Positions 1 to 6,545 of a stretch of DNA of 8,873 bases are shown here, piece by piece. The stretch's first letter is position 1. Each line of letters starts with the position of its first letter. The translations under genes and the position numbers were made by a program. This DNA comes from Candidatus Rifleibacteriota bacterium. Its GTDB lineage: Bacteria > Vulcanimicrobiota > Xenobia > Xenobiales > Xenobiaceae. Location: NCBI GenBank assembly GCA_900772775.1, contig CAAGRW010000017.1, forward strand, positions 1 to 8,873, given 5' to 3'. Below the pieces are notes generated by a model. The model did not search any database, was not told where the DNA came from, and was given only the letters and a program-made list of their open reading frames with translations.

Positions 1-1706
1 ATACTGGGGGACTCGGTAACATGGCCTAAACTGATGGAAGTAAGTACCGGAACGTCGCCGACGAAAATAGGGTGAGAGCGCAAAGTAAACTCAGGGTTGC
101 GATTAAGGCTATAATTGCGATCTCCATTGGTATTTTCTACTTGTAATTCACTATCAAATAATTCGCTGGTATGGCGCAAACCAATTTGGTAATGGAATCT
201 ATCTGCAGTGCGATGCGCTGTAGAAATAGTGGACATTTCAGCTTTCCAAGTTGTAGACAACTCTGGAGTGAGTTGCAAACTATAGTAGCTGCGCCAGGTA
301 TTGTTGGTATTTTCGCTGCCTTTAGTATTATAGTTTTGCGAAAAACGTAAATCTTGGCGTTCATCTTTATGTTGGAAGCTGAAAAGCGAATTTATACGGC
401 TTTCACTGGTAAAACCGGGAGTTTCAGATCTATTGGAAGAAAATTCCCAAGAGGCTCTGGTTTTATCATCAAAAGCATAATGAATATTGCTACTTAAATC
501 GTAACGCGAGTTAATCTTGTCGCCATTTAAACGATAGTAATAAAAATCGCCTCCGCCCTTGTCACCTAAAGAGTAGTAATGCCTAATGCCGGTACCGATA
601 CCAGTTTTACTGTAATAGTCGAGCAAAATTTGGCCGTAATTATCGTTATTAAAAACGTAGTCGAAAGTATTTCTAGCGAACCATCCGTCTACTGAATTGC
701 TGCCGATTTGCGGAATAATAGAATTTTGAGCTCGTCTCTGATTATCCAAAGGAACATTCAGAGTAGGCATAGTGTAAAGACGTTTGTCTTTTAGATAGAT
801 AGCTGTATTGCTGGCAACTAATTTATCATTGGGATAAATTTCTACATATTTGGAGACGAATTTATAATCTAGCTCGTCGGTAGGCTTATCGCAAGTGGTA
901 AAAGTAGAATCGGTAAGTACCATTTTCTCTTTGGTCCATTGCAAAGTGTCGGCCCAGAAGAATACATCTCCGTCAATATTGCTATTTTCATTAGTAGAAA
1001 AATCGTGGCCCTGACCAGTTACGTTATGCATTACCGTAACTTGACCGTTGGGATCGTAAGTAAGCCAATCGGCAGCTACGAAGTTGTTATTCCAATAAAC
1101 TATACATTCGCCTACAGCAGTAACTTTACCAGTAGTTTTATCTAAAACTAAATAGTTGCAAAGCATACGAGCGCCCATGACGTCGATAGAAGCGTTGCCT
1201 TCAGCTTTAATAGAATCTTCTGTAACGGTTACTTTATCGGCAATTAAGTGAACTGGAGTGTCAAAGGCGTTTTGAGCGGATGATGTATCGCTATATTCTT
1301 CCTCTGAGTTGGAACTGTCGGTATTGAAAGCTATACGCAAAGTGTTTCCGTTTTCGCTTTCGTCTTGATAATCGGCATAGGAAGAACTGCCGGCAGCAGA
1401 ATGTTGGTTAGAGGTAAAAGCGTTGGTGCTGGGTTGAGCAAAAAAGCGGCCGTAGCCACCGATGAAACCTTCTAAATTGCTATTGCTCTGAGTTGGCTGT
1501 TCAATATTTTCCAAGCGCTCTAGGCGAGGCAGAATAGTATTGAAAGGGTTGAGAAAAGAACCATTTTGCGCAGATTGATAACTTTTAGGAGCTGGAGCGG
1601 TATCATCAGGCTGCTGAGCTAAAACTTGGCCAGCACAAACTAAGCTGCAAGCCACAACAGCAGCCGCTACCGTCAGATATTTGCCGGGATACGCTCCTAA
1701 ATTCAT
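1..1706 (-). CDS. lptD: LptD/OstA-family LPS-assembly outer-membrane protein, partial (C-terminus beyond window)
   Basis: This open frame reads leftward from an ATG at 1706 and has no stop in 568 codons, so the C-terminus lies outside the window. Residues 11-30 form a signal-peptide core ending in VLA before QQ. A long low-complexity, Ser/Asn/Glu-rich linker fills about residues 31-148. An OstA-like beta-jellyroll follows at about 150-270 (start PVHLIADKVTVTEDSIKAEG). The LptD-typical stretch around 270-335 contains TTCDKP, SKYVEIYPNDKLVA, IYLKDKRLYTMP and PQIG. From about 345 on there are alternating aromatic/polar strands as in the LptD barrel, for example GTGIRHYYSLGDKGGGDFYY. The family inserts lipopolysaccharide into the outer leaflet of the outer membrane. 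It lies 64 bases downstream of the lipoprotein gene on the same strand, so co-transcription is plausible. An AAGGA lies 13 bases before the ATG, a long spacing. Family assignment is by motif; the symbol is inferred. Confidence 0.85.
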   Translation of the reverse strand, partial: MNLGAYPGKYLTVAAAVVACSLVCAGQVLAQQPDDTAPAPKSYQSAQNGSFLNPFNTILPRLERLENIEQPTQSNSNLEGFIGGYGRFFAQPSTNAFTSNQHSAAGSSSYADYQDESENGNTLRIAFNTDSSNSEEEYSDTSSAQNAFDTPVHLIADKVTVTEDSIKAEGNASIDVMGARMLCNYLVLDKTTGKVTAVGECIVYWNNNFVAADWLTYDPNGQVTVMHNVTGQGHDFSTNENSNIDGDVFFWADTLQWTKEKMVLTDSTFTTCDKPTDELDYKFVSKYVEIYPNDKLVASNTAIYLKDKRLYTMPTLNVPLDNQRRAQNSIIPQIGSNSVDGWFARNTFDYVFNNDNYGQILLDYYSKTGIGTGIRHYYSLGDKGGGDFYYYRLNGDKINSRYDLSSNIHYAFDDKTRASWEFSSNRSETPGFTSESRINSLFSFQHKDERQDLRFSQNYNTKGSENTNNTWRSYYSLQLTPELSTTWKAEMSTISTAHRTADRFHYQIGLRHTSELFDSELQVENTNGDRNYSLNRNPEFTLRSHPIFVGDVPVLTSISLGHVTESPS

Positions 1707-1770
1707 AATTAAAACGTGTTCCTTATCAGTAGTTTAGGGCACTTAAAGAGCTCAATCGATTTACTTTCCA

Positions 1771-2496
1771 CTATTCGTAAGGATAGCTGATCGAAACCTC
1801 AAAAGTGTCGATATCAAAATTGGCATAGGGGAAAGCTGCATCTAAATCGTTATGAGAAATCCAGTCGTTTATATAGTCGTTGGGATAAATAGACGGGATA
1901 GGACTAACTATTCCATAAAGCTTGTCTATACTCAAAGTATATAAACTGTTGGAATTTAAGTTGTCACCCATAAAGTCTATGACACGACCTAAATAAGCGT
2001 CGCTGGTATTATCAGTAGTAACTACTTGAGCTGAGAAGTTAGAATTGACAATATATTGATTTAAATAGGTGTTAGAATCGTAAGTATCGAGCAAGATGTT
2101 GATACTGCGTCCATCTGAGCTGATTGAGCCTTCGGGGTTGAGGCTGCCAACTTGATAGAAAGTAAAGCCGGCGTTAGGCAAATTTGCCTGGCGGGTGTAC
2201 CAGTCGAAATTGATACCGTCGAATCTGATAAAGTCGGTAAAGGTGTCAGAATCTGTTACTTCGATGGTACTGCCGGTAGAATTGAGCAAAATTGCATAAA
2301 AGCCATTACCTTCAGTATCAATTTTTCCATTAGGATTAACTGTAAGGGTAAAGCGTAAGCAAGGTGAGCCGCTGCTATTGGGAATAGACGAATATTTGGG
2401 GCCAGTATCGGAAGCGCAACCGCCAACACCTAGTACTACAGCTCCGCCTAAAAAGAAGGTCAAAGCTCCGCCTAAAATCGTCGATTTGTTAAGCAT
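1771..2496 (-). CDS. Predicted lipoprotein of unknown function
   Basis: The 241-residue product starts with a lipoprotein signal peptide: a charged LNK, a hydrophobic stretch to residue 26 and the lipobox VGGC with Cys at 27. The residues after Cys are Ala-Ser-Asp, with no Asp at position +2, so outer-membrane sorting would be expected by the proteobacterial rule. The mature part is rich in Asn, Ser, Asp and aromatic residues, lacks further membrane segments, and looks like an all-beta secreted domain. I do not recognise the family. It sits just upstream of lptD on the same strand and diverges from lnt, whose enzyme acylates lipoproteins. An accessory role in outer-membrane assembly is conceivable, but this rests on position only. 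The ATG at 2496 puts the signal peptide exactly at the N-terminus; the ribosome site (GGTGGG, about 11 bases upstream) is weak. Confidence 0.82.
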   Translation of the reverse strand: MLNKSTILGGALTFFLGGAVVLGVGGCASDTGPKYSSIPNSSGSPCLRFTLTVNPNGKIDTEGNGFYAILLNSTGSTIEVTDSDTFTDFIRFDGINFDWYTRQANLPNAGFTFYQVGSLNPEGSISSDGRSINILLDTYDSNTYLNQYIVNSNFSAQVVTTDNTSDAYLGRVIDFMGDNLNSNSLYTLSIDKLYGIVSPIPSIYPNDYINDWISHNDLDAAFPYANFDIDTFEVSISYPYE

Positions 2497-2572
2497 TTTC
2501 GATTTTTACCCACCACGAAAAATATAAATAGAGAAAATCCGCGCCTTATTCGCGTAAGACCGGCAAAATCTT

Positions 2573-2601
2573 TTTTTAGCGTAAGGGTAAATCCTTGTCA
2601 G
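2573..2601 (-). promoter_or_regulatory. Candidate sigma-70 promoter for the lipoprotein-lptD pair
   Basis: Reading leftward, CTGACA (2601-2596, five of six matches to the -35 consensus) is followed by a 17-base spacer and TAAAAA (2578-2573, four of six). The -35 box overlaps the left arm of the 7-bp inverted repeat at 2594-2622. Spacing is ideal but the -10 box is poor, so this is a tentative call. Confidence 0.3.
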
Positions 2602-2622
2602 TAGCCTCAACAATTTGACAAG
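2594..2622. promoter_or_regulatory. Inverted repeat in the lipoprotein/lnt divergent region, possible operator
   Basis: CTTGTCA (2594-2600) and TGACAAG (2616-2622) are perfect inverted 7-mers separated by 15 bases, so arm centres are 22 bp apart, about two helical turns. The left arm overlaps a candidate -35 box for the leftward lipoprotein gene. The right arm contains a consensus TTGACA reading toward lnt, but no good -10 box follows it. A dimeric regulator could bind here; no specific family can be named. Confidence 0.3.
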
Positions 2623-2699
2623 AGGATAGCCCTGGAAGCAAGAGAAACTGTGGCCGCTAGTTATAATTTCACAAAAAATCGATTTCGTACAGGGAAAAT

Positions 2700-2704
2700 G
2701 GAGG
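2700..2704 (+). promoter_or_regulatory. Ribosome binding site supporting a TTG start of lnt
   Basis: GGAGG lies 9 bases before the TTG at 2714. The nearby ATG at 2698 is out of frame, so this site is the reason for accepting the TTG start. Confidence 0.75.
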
Positions 2705-2713
2705 TCATTAAAG

Positions 2714-4396
2714 TTGGCCAAATTGGAAGAAAGTAAGATAGCCTCTGACGCTCAGGCAAAAGGCAAAGCTAGTAATTTTGGACGCCAAATTTTATCCGGT
2801 AATAGTTATATTAGCGTAGTAACTTTAGGCGCTTTATCTGGCGTTTTATTAAGTTTGTGTTTTCCATTTGTGCGTTGCTGGCCGTTAGTTTTTATGGCTT
2901 TAGTGCCTTTTTTACTGGGAGTTATTACTGTAAAAGAGAGTAAAAAAGCTTTAGCATTGGGATTTTCTTTTGGTTTTGTCCTCCATGTTATTTCCATGTA
3001 TTGGTTGAAAGTCTTTGGCTGGGGAGCTCCTATAGCTTTAGCCATAGAAAAAGCTATAATTCCAGCTCTTGTAGCTTGGTTAGCTGTAAAATTACGCTCT
3101 AAGCAAACCAATTTTTGCCTTTATGCTGTCGGCTTAGCTGCACTTTATACTTTAGCTGAGTATTTACAAACCGTAGGTGTCTTCGGCATGAATTGGGCTT
3201 TTTTGTCAATAGCTTTAGCTAGAGTACCTTTACTGTTGCAAACTAACAGTTTATGGGGAATGTGGGGCTTAAGTTTTGCTATAGCTTTAGTAAATGTTGG
3301 CTTAGCAGAAATTGTGTGGCGTATCGTTCGTCGCCGCATCTTTGCTTCTGAAATTGCAGAAGTTGTCCAACAAGATCAAAGCCAAGTTTGTGCCGATAAT
3401 AAGTCTGCTGACGACCATAATACATATTGTGGAATAAAAAGCTGGGCTTATGTAAGCATTTCGCTTTGGGCTTTTATTATTATCTGGGGTACGGTAACTT
3501 TATCTCAAGCTCCGTCTTTAGCTGAGCAAGCTAAACAACCTGATGCAGTAAAGTGGGGCTTAATTCAACTTTCTATTCCGCAAGAAAAGCGCTTCCATCC
3601 ATTTTTTGCTGACGAAAACTTTGAAGCTCTAGGTGAAGCTAGCCGCCAAGCTATAAAAAAAGGCGCCGAAATTATCGGCTGGCCGGAAACTTCTGTTCCG
3701 TATCGTCAGTTTTTAGATGATAATTATTATAGACGTCAGATGAGGCGTTTTATACGCCGCAATCGCGCTTGGTATTTGGTCGGCTCTATTGAAAGCGCTC
3801 CAGACAATGGCTCTTATAATGCCATTAGTACATGGGATAATATAGGTATTTATCGCGAACGCTACAACAAATGGAATATCGTACCTTTTGGTGAGTACTT
3901 GCCAGGGCGTGAATATTGGCCAGAATGGATCCCCGGCGTTAAGTTAGTTATGAATTATAAACCAGGCGAGGGAAGTTGCGCTTTACAAGTTAAAGACCAC
4001 AAAGTCGGCGTACTTATTTGCTTTGAATCGATGTGCACTTGGGTTGCCAGGCAACACGTACTTAAGGGCGCTGAAGTTCTTTTTGCGCCTACTAACGATG
4101 CTTGGTTTAAAGAAACTGCCGAATTACCAGGCCATTTTGATATAGATATTATGCGTGCCGTAGAGCTGGCTCGCCCTGTTCTTCCTGTAGGCAATACCGG
4201 TATTTCCGGCTTTATCGATAAATACGGTCGGGTTCAGCAAGAATCGGCTATCAATGAAAAAAATATTATGGTCGATTATGTTGTGCCTAACAATACTTTA
4301 ACGCTTTACGCTCGCTTAGGCGATTGGCAAGTGCTTATTTATACTTTACTGTTGGCTATTTGTTTTGCATATACAAAACGTAATCAACAGAATTAA
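2714..4396 (+). CDS. lnt: Apolipoprotein N-acyltransferase
   Basis: Lnt transfers the third acyl chain from a phospholipid to the N-terminal cysteine of lipoproteins at the outer face of the inner membrane. The 560-residue product has about six hydrophobic segments in residues 32-200, another near 243-265, a nitrilase-fold (CN_hydrolase) domain at about 278-525 and a C-terminal helix at about 538-553. The catalytic triad is intact: Glu325 in GWPETSVPY, Lys386 in RYNKWNIVPFGEYLPG and Cys436 in VGVLICFES. The C-terminal ARLGDW is also typical. It is slightly longer than the E. coli enzyme (about 510 residues); the extra length is an N-terminal hydrophilic lead of about 30 residues and a polar loop near 210-243. 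Start is TTG with GGAGG 9 bases upstream. It is divergent from the lipoprotein gene, a fitting neighbour since that product would be a substrate. No clear terminator follows. Confidence 0.97.
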   Translation: MAKLEESKIASDAQAKGKASNFGRQILSGNSYISVVTLGALSGVLLSLCFPFVRCWPLVFMALVPFLLGVITVKESKKALALGFSFGFVLHVISMYWLKVFGWGAPIALAIEKAIIPALVAWLAVKLRSKQTNFCLYAVGLAALYTLAEYLQTVGVFGMNWAFLSIALARVPLLLQTNSLWGMWGLSFAIALVNVGLAEIVWRIVRRRIFASEIAEVVQQDQSQVCADNKSADDHNTYCGIKSWAYVSISLWAFIIIWGTVTLSQAPSLAEQAKQPDAVKWGLIQLSIPQEKRFHPFFADENFEALGEASRQAIKKGAEIIGWPETSVPYRQFLDDNYYRRQMRRFIRRNRAWYLVGSIESAPDNGSYNAISTWDNIGIYRERYNKWNIVPFGEYLPGREYWPEWIPGVKLVMNYKPGEGSCALQVKDHKVGVLICFESMCTWVARQHVLKGAEVLFAPTNDAWFKETAELPGHFDIDIMRAVELARPVLPVGNTGISGFIDKYGRVQQESAINEKNIMVDYVVPNNTLTLYARLGDWQVLIYTLLLAICFAYTKRNQQN

Positions 4397-4701
4397 CCGT
4401 TATTGTCATTTGCTCAGTCACGTTTGCGCAGTTACAATGTTTAGTTGCGTAGTTTTTTACGCTTAGAGACGCTAATAGTGTTCCGCCCGCCCATTAGCTA
4501 TTTTGTGTAAGTTTTGGCTGCGGGCTCGTGTTCATGTTGGCTAGCTCCGCCAGCGGCTCTTTCAGGCTCGAACTGACCGAAGCTAAAGCTTCGGCCAATT
4601 GCCGGTATGGCTGCTCGTTTACGAGCAGACGCCGACAATCCAGGCCGAAAGCCTTGGACGCAACCTACAAACACTGAAAGGCTCTGTTTCGGCAAAAATA
4701 A

Positions 4702-4768
4702 GCGGAGTTTAGCCTATAGCAAAGCGAAAGGTTTTCATACGCCTGTAGCTTGCTATAGGCGTAAACGC
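4702..4768 (+). other. Long hairpin in module C of repeat copy 1
   Basis: GTTTAGCCTATAGCA (4707-4721) pairs with TGCTATAGGC (4751-4760) and TAAAC (4762-4766) with one bulged G, extended outward by GCG/CGC. A small inner stem AGGT/GCCT caps it. In copy 3 the inner stem is AGGC/GCCT, a change from a U-G to a C-G pair that preserves pairing. This fits a folded RNA or single-stranded DNA. Confidence 0.65.
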
Positions 4769-4838
4769 AGCCAGTTAAACCTGAGAAACGGAAATTTTGA
4801 TCACCTATACCTTACTTTCGCAACCGCTTACAAAATGT

Positions 4839-4868
4839 TCGCCAGTTTTGAAATGAACAAGCTATAAT
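4839..4868 (+). promoter_or_regulatory. Weak candidate promoter at the repeat end, ahead of the zinc-ribbon gene
   Basis: A perfect TATAAT (4863-4868) lies 23 bases before the zinc-ribbon ATG. The best -35 match at usable spacing is TCGCCA (4839-4844, 18-base spacer, four of six). In copy 3 the same position reads TATAAG. The repeat may supply the promoter of this gene. Confidence 0.22.
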
Positions 4869-4891
4869 CATAAAACTAGAGACGCAAAAAA

Positions 4892-5320
4892 ATGAATGAA
4901 AAGATAATATGCGAAAAATGTGGAGCAAAAATGGAGTCTTATTATAAAGATAAGACTTGTGGCATGTTGTGCCCGAAATGTGGTTGGGGATGGGTTACGA
5001 CATATTTTTCACCAATTGATATAGACGAAACTATGTATACGGTTAATTTTTATAAGCCAGAAAAGATAACTGCCGCTATGATTAAGCTGTATGCAAAATT
5101 GACTGGATCGAATTTTATACAGTCAAAAAAAGCCTTGGAAAAAGGTAATGCCAGCTTTTCTGCATTAGCGGCAGATATTCAAAAACACATTGCGGAAATC
5201 TATGCTACGGAATTACAATTTAGGATCACACCGGATTATCCCTATAATATTAACGAGGTGTGTAATGATAACACGGGAGTTCCTTTGCCACAGCCTGTGT
5301 CACCACCGTATTGTTGGTAA
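4892..5320 (+). CDS. Small zinc-ribbon protein with an L7/L12-C-terminus-like segment; C-terminus probably replaced
   Basis: The 142-residue product opens with a zinc ribbon: Cys7-x2-Cys10 and Cys27-x2-Cys30 (CEKCG and CPKCG), with an extra Cys23. Residues about 57-85 (KITAAMIKLYAKLTG then SKKALEKG) resemble the helix-loop-helix of the ribosomal protein L7/L12 C-terminal domain; this is a by-eye resemblance, not a domain call. No signal peptide or membrane segment is visible. Function unknown. The last 20 or so codons (from about 5262) overlap, in antisense, the decayed ADP-ribosylglycohydrolase fragment on the other strand. The native C-terminus was therefore probably lost and the frame now reads into foreign sequence up to a chance stop. 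The ribosome site is weak (GAGACG). It converges with the VWA gene. Confidence 0.7.
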   Translation: MNEKIICEKCGAKMESYYKDKTCGMLCPKCGWGWVTTYFSPIDIDETMYTVNFYKPEKITAAMIKLYAKLTGSNFIQSKKALEKGNASFSALAADIQKHIAEIYATELQFRITPDYPYNINEVCNDNTGVPLPQPVSPPYCW

Positions 5321-5457
5321 ATTTTGGAACGCTTTACTGAATAAACAGCAGAGAGCCCTCAGCCTTGTAACTGATTATGGTCAAACTCATAGGTACTGCC
5401 CACAATGTCGCCTAAAATCGTGCCATAATGCTGCTCATCTTCCTCGCTTTTGCACAT
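5268..5457 (-). pseudogene. Decayed N-terminal fragment of an ADP-ribosylglycohydrolase (DraG family) gene
   Basis: Reading leftward, the frame from 5457 encodes YGTILGDIVGSTYEFDHN (5427-5374), which is the classic N-terminus of DraG-family ADP-ribosylglycohydrolases, then reaches a stop. In shifted frames the expected continuation follows: CLFSKAF, then FTNNTVVTQAVAKEL (5321-5277), matching the family's FTDDTVMTxAVAxAL block. So the pieces are in the right order at roughly the right spacing but are broken by a stop and frame changes, and the metal-binding Asp-Asp-Thr reads Asn-Asn-Thr. The remaining roughly 200 or more residues of the family are missing. The ATG at 5457 overlaps the end of the VWA gene by about 20 bases, suggesting the two were once translationally coupled. 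These enzymes remove ADP-ribose from modified targets. The call rests on motif recognition by eye. Confidence 0.68.
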
Positions 5458-6079
5458 CCTCGTCGATGCGGCGCTTCCAATCAGCGTCGAGGGTACTAGT
5501 GCTGCGGATGCTGCGCACTGCTTCACTAATGACTTCGTAGTTTAAGGCCGTGCCAATCTCGTCACACTTATAGTTTACAGCACGGTCGGCGTCGATGCCA
5601 AGGCGGGCAGCTTCCTCTGCTGCGTCGATGTTGGCACCCAGAAACAGAAACTCCCAGCCGTACTTCTTCTTTTGCCGCTGGATCATGTGCTGCACTGTCT
5701 CATAGTTATAGCATTGGCTGGCATTTTCGCAACCGTCGGTAGTTATAATAAATATAGTCCTTTCCGGCACATCTTCCGGGCGGGCATACTTATGAATGTT
5801 GCCGATGTGGTGAATTGCTCCGCCCACGGCATCTAGCAACGCCGTGCAGCCACGGGTGAAATACTCTCTTTCGGTCAATGGGGGCACGTGCTCCAGCGGC
5901 AGGCGATCATGGATAACCGTGCTTTCGTGGTCGAACAGCACCGTGGAAACCAGCGCCTCGCCTGCTTCTTTCTTTTGTTTGGCGATCATGGAGTTGAACC
6001 CGCCGATAGTGTCTTTCTCCAACCCAGACATGGAGCCGCTGCGATCCAATATAAAAACCAGTTCTGTTGTATGCTTCAT
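5435..6079 (-). CDS. von Willebrand factor A (VWA) domain protein, TerY-like
   Basis: The 214-residue product is essentially one VWA domain. The metal-ion-dependent adhesion site is complete: Asp12-x-Ser14-x-Ser16 in FILDRSGSMSG, Thr79 in TRGCTALLDAVGG and Asp115 in IITTDGCEN. No signal peptide or membrane segment is seen, so a cytoplasmic scaffold role is likely; such stand-alone VWA proteins usually work with partners. The start is taken at 6079, where AGGA lies 10 bases upstream and the VWA beta strand begins; the ATG at 6121 would add 14 residues without family support. Sampled 60-base blocks run up to 62-63% GC, against about 38% for lnt, which suggests transfer. Its 3' end overlaps a ruined ADP-ribosylglycohydrolase gene on the same strand, its likely former operon partner. 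Confidence 0.9.
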   Translation of the reverse strand: MKHTTELVFILDRSGSMSGLEKDTIGGFNSMIAKQKKEAGEALVSTVLFDHESTVIHDRLPLEHVPPLTEREYFTRGCTALLDAVGGAIHHIGNIHKYARPEDVPERTIFIITTDGCENASQCYNYETVQHMIQRQKKKYGWEFLFLGANIDAAEEAARLGIDADRAVNYKCDEIGTALNYEVISEAVRSIRSTSTLDADWKRRIDEDVQKRGR

Positions 6080-6279
6080 AAATATACCATCCTGTAATTT
6101 GTTAGGCCTATGGTAGCACATTACAGTAGAGCTTTGGTCGCTCTTAAAGCTACATTAAAGCTACATTTTTCCGTGTCGAGTAAACTTTGCTCAAAGGCAA
6201 ATAGAGCTTCGTTGATCAAGAAGACATTATAGTTAGAAGATATTACAGTTCCTTAGCTTTGCTATTGCTGGTATGTTCG
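6080..6279. other. Intergenic stretch upstream of the VWA gene, with a possible short coding relic
   Basis: No intact gene is visible. On the minus strand 6252-6121 is open for 43 codons ending in TAA and has a protein-like composition (segments FLINEALFAFEQSLLDTEK and NVALRATKALL), but has no start codon at its head and no recognised family. It may be the C-terminal relic of a gene whose front was lost when repeat copy 2 arrived. A direct repeat TGTAGCTTTAA occurs twice in tandem within it. The promoter of the VWA gene should lie here, but I see no convincing boxes. Confidence 0.3.
6090..6093 (-). promoter_or_regulatory. Ribosome binding site choosing the VWA start
   Basis: AGGA on the minus strand lies 10 bases before the ATG at 6079. 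No comparable site precedes the in-frame ATG at 6121. Confidence 0.55.
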
Positions 6280-6432
6280 CTTACTTTTTAGTGTTGCGTA
6301 GTTTTCCATTTTGGCGGCATTGATCGTGTACGGCCCGCCAGTTAGCTATTTTGTGTAAGTTATGGCTGCGGGCTTGTGTTGGTTTAAAACTACGCTTGCA
6401 TGTGCGCAGCGCAAAAATTGCTGGCGCAAACG

Positions 6433-6544
6433 AAATTTATAGCTGCCAAAACGTTCGTTATACCCACCGAAGAAAACTTTTCGCGTCAGCGAGCGACGTT
6501 TTCGAGGAGGGATATAACGAACTAGTCAACGAGGCTATAAATTT
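6433..6544 (+). other. Nested stem structure, module D of repeat copy 2
   Basis: An outer perfect 11-bp stem, AAATTTATAGC (6433-6443) with GCTATAAATTT (6534-6544), encloses a second stem, GTTCGTTATA-CCC (6453-6465) with GGGATATAACGAAC (6509-6522, one bulge). Inside these lie GAAAAC/GTTTTC and TCGC/GCGA around a GTCA loop. All but the GAAAAC/GTTTTC pairing are present in copy 3, and the purine-rich GAGGAGGG on the 3' side is kept. The fold could act as RNA or as extruded DNA. Confidence 0.7.
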
Positions 6545-6545
6545 G

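Larger units (their letters stand above)
4430..4876 (+). repeat. Mosaic structured intergenic repeat, copy 1 (modules A and C)
   Basis: The stretch between lnt and the zinc-ribbon gene holds no convincing gene. Its left part (about 4440-4533) matches 6289-6380 of copy 2, including a shared block around AGCTATTTTGTGTAAGTT inside a GCCCGC/GCGGGC stem (4485-4490 with 4520-4525). Its right part (4644-4876) matches 8457-8689 of copy 3 almost without gaps, roughly 85% identical by eye. Between them are two near-perfect hairpins, CCGAAGC/GCTTCGG at 4577-4594 and CTGCTCG/CGAGCAG at 4611-4628. A long hairpin occupies 4702-4768. Module D, present in copies 2 and 3, is absent here. Boundaries are approximate. 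The stretch reads open over 86 codons at 4607-4867, but the match to copy 3 argues for a nucleic-acid element rather than a protein. Confidence 0.8.

Noticed and set aside
2506..2721. 71-residue minus-strand reading frame between lipoprotein and lnt
   Set aside because: It fills the divergent regulatory region, overlaps the supported lnt start and has no recognisable content.
4447..4462. GCGTA/TACGC hairpin as the lnt terminator
   Set aside because: Only 5 bp of stem, the T-run is in the loop rather than after the stem, and copy 2 does not keep the pairing.
4607..4867. 86-residue plus-strand reading frame
   Set aside because: It lies wholly inside repeat copy 1 and the matching part of copy 3 is shaped by hairpins; no ribosome site and no recognisable protein.
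5190..5540. 116-residue plus-strand reading frame
   Set aside because: It overlaps the zinc-ribbon gene in another frame and runs antisense to the DraG relic and the VWA gene end.
6080..6121. Upstream start for the VWA protein at 6121
   Set aside because: The extra 14 residues precede the VWA fold and have no ribosome site, while the ATG at 6079 has AGGA at a good distance.
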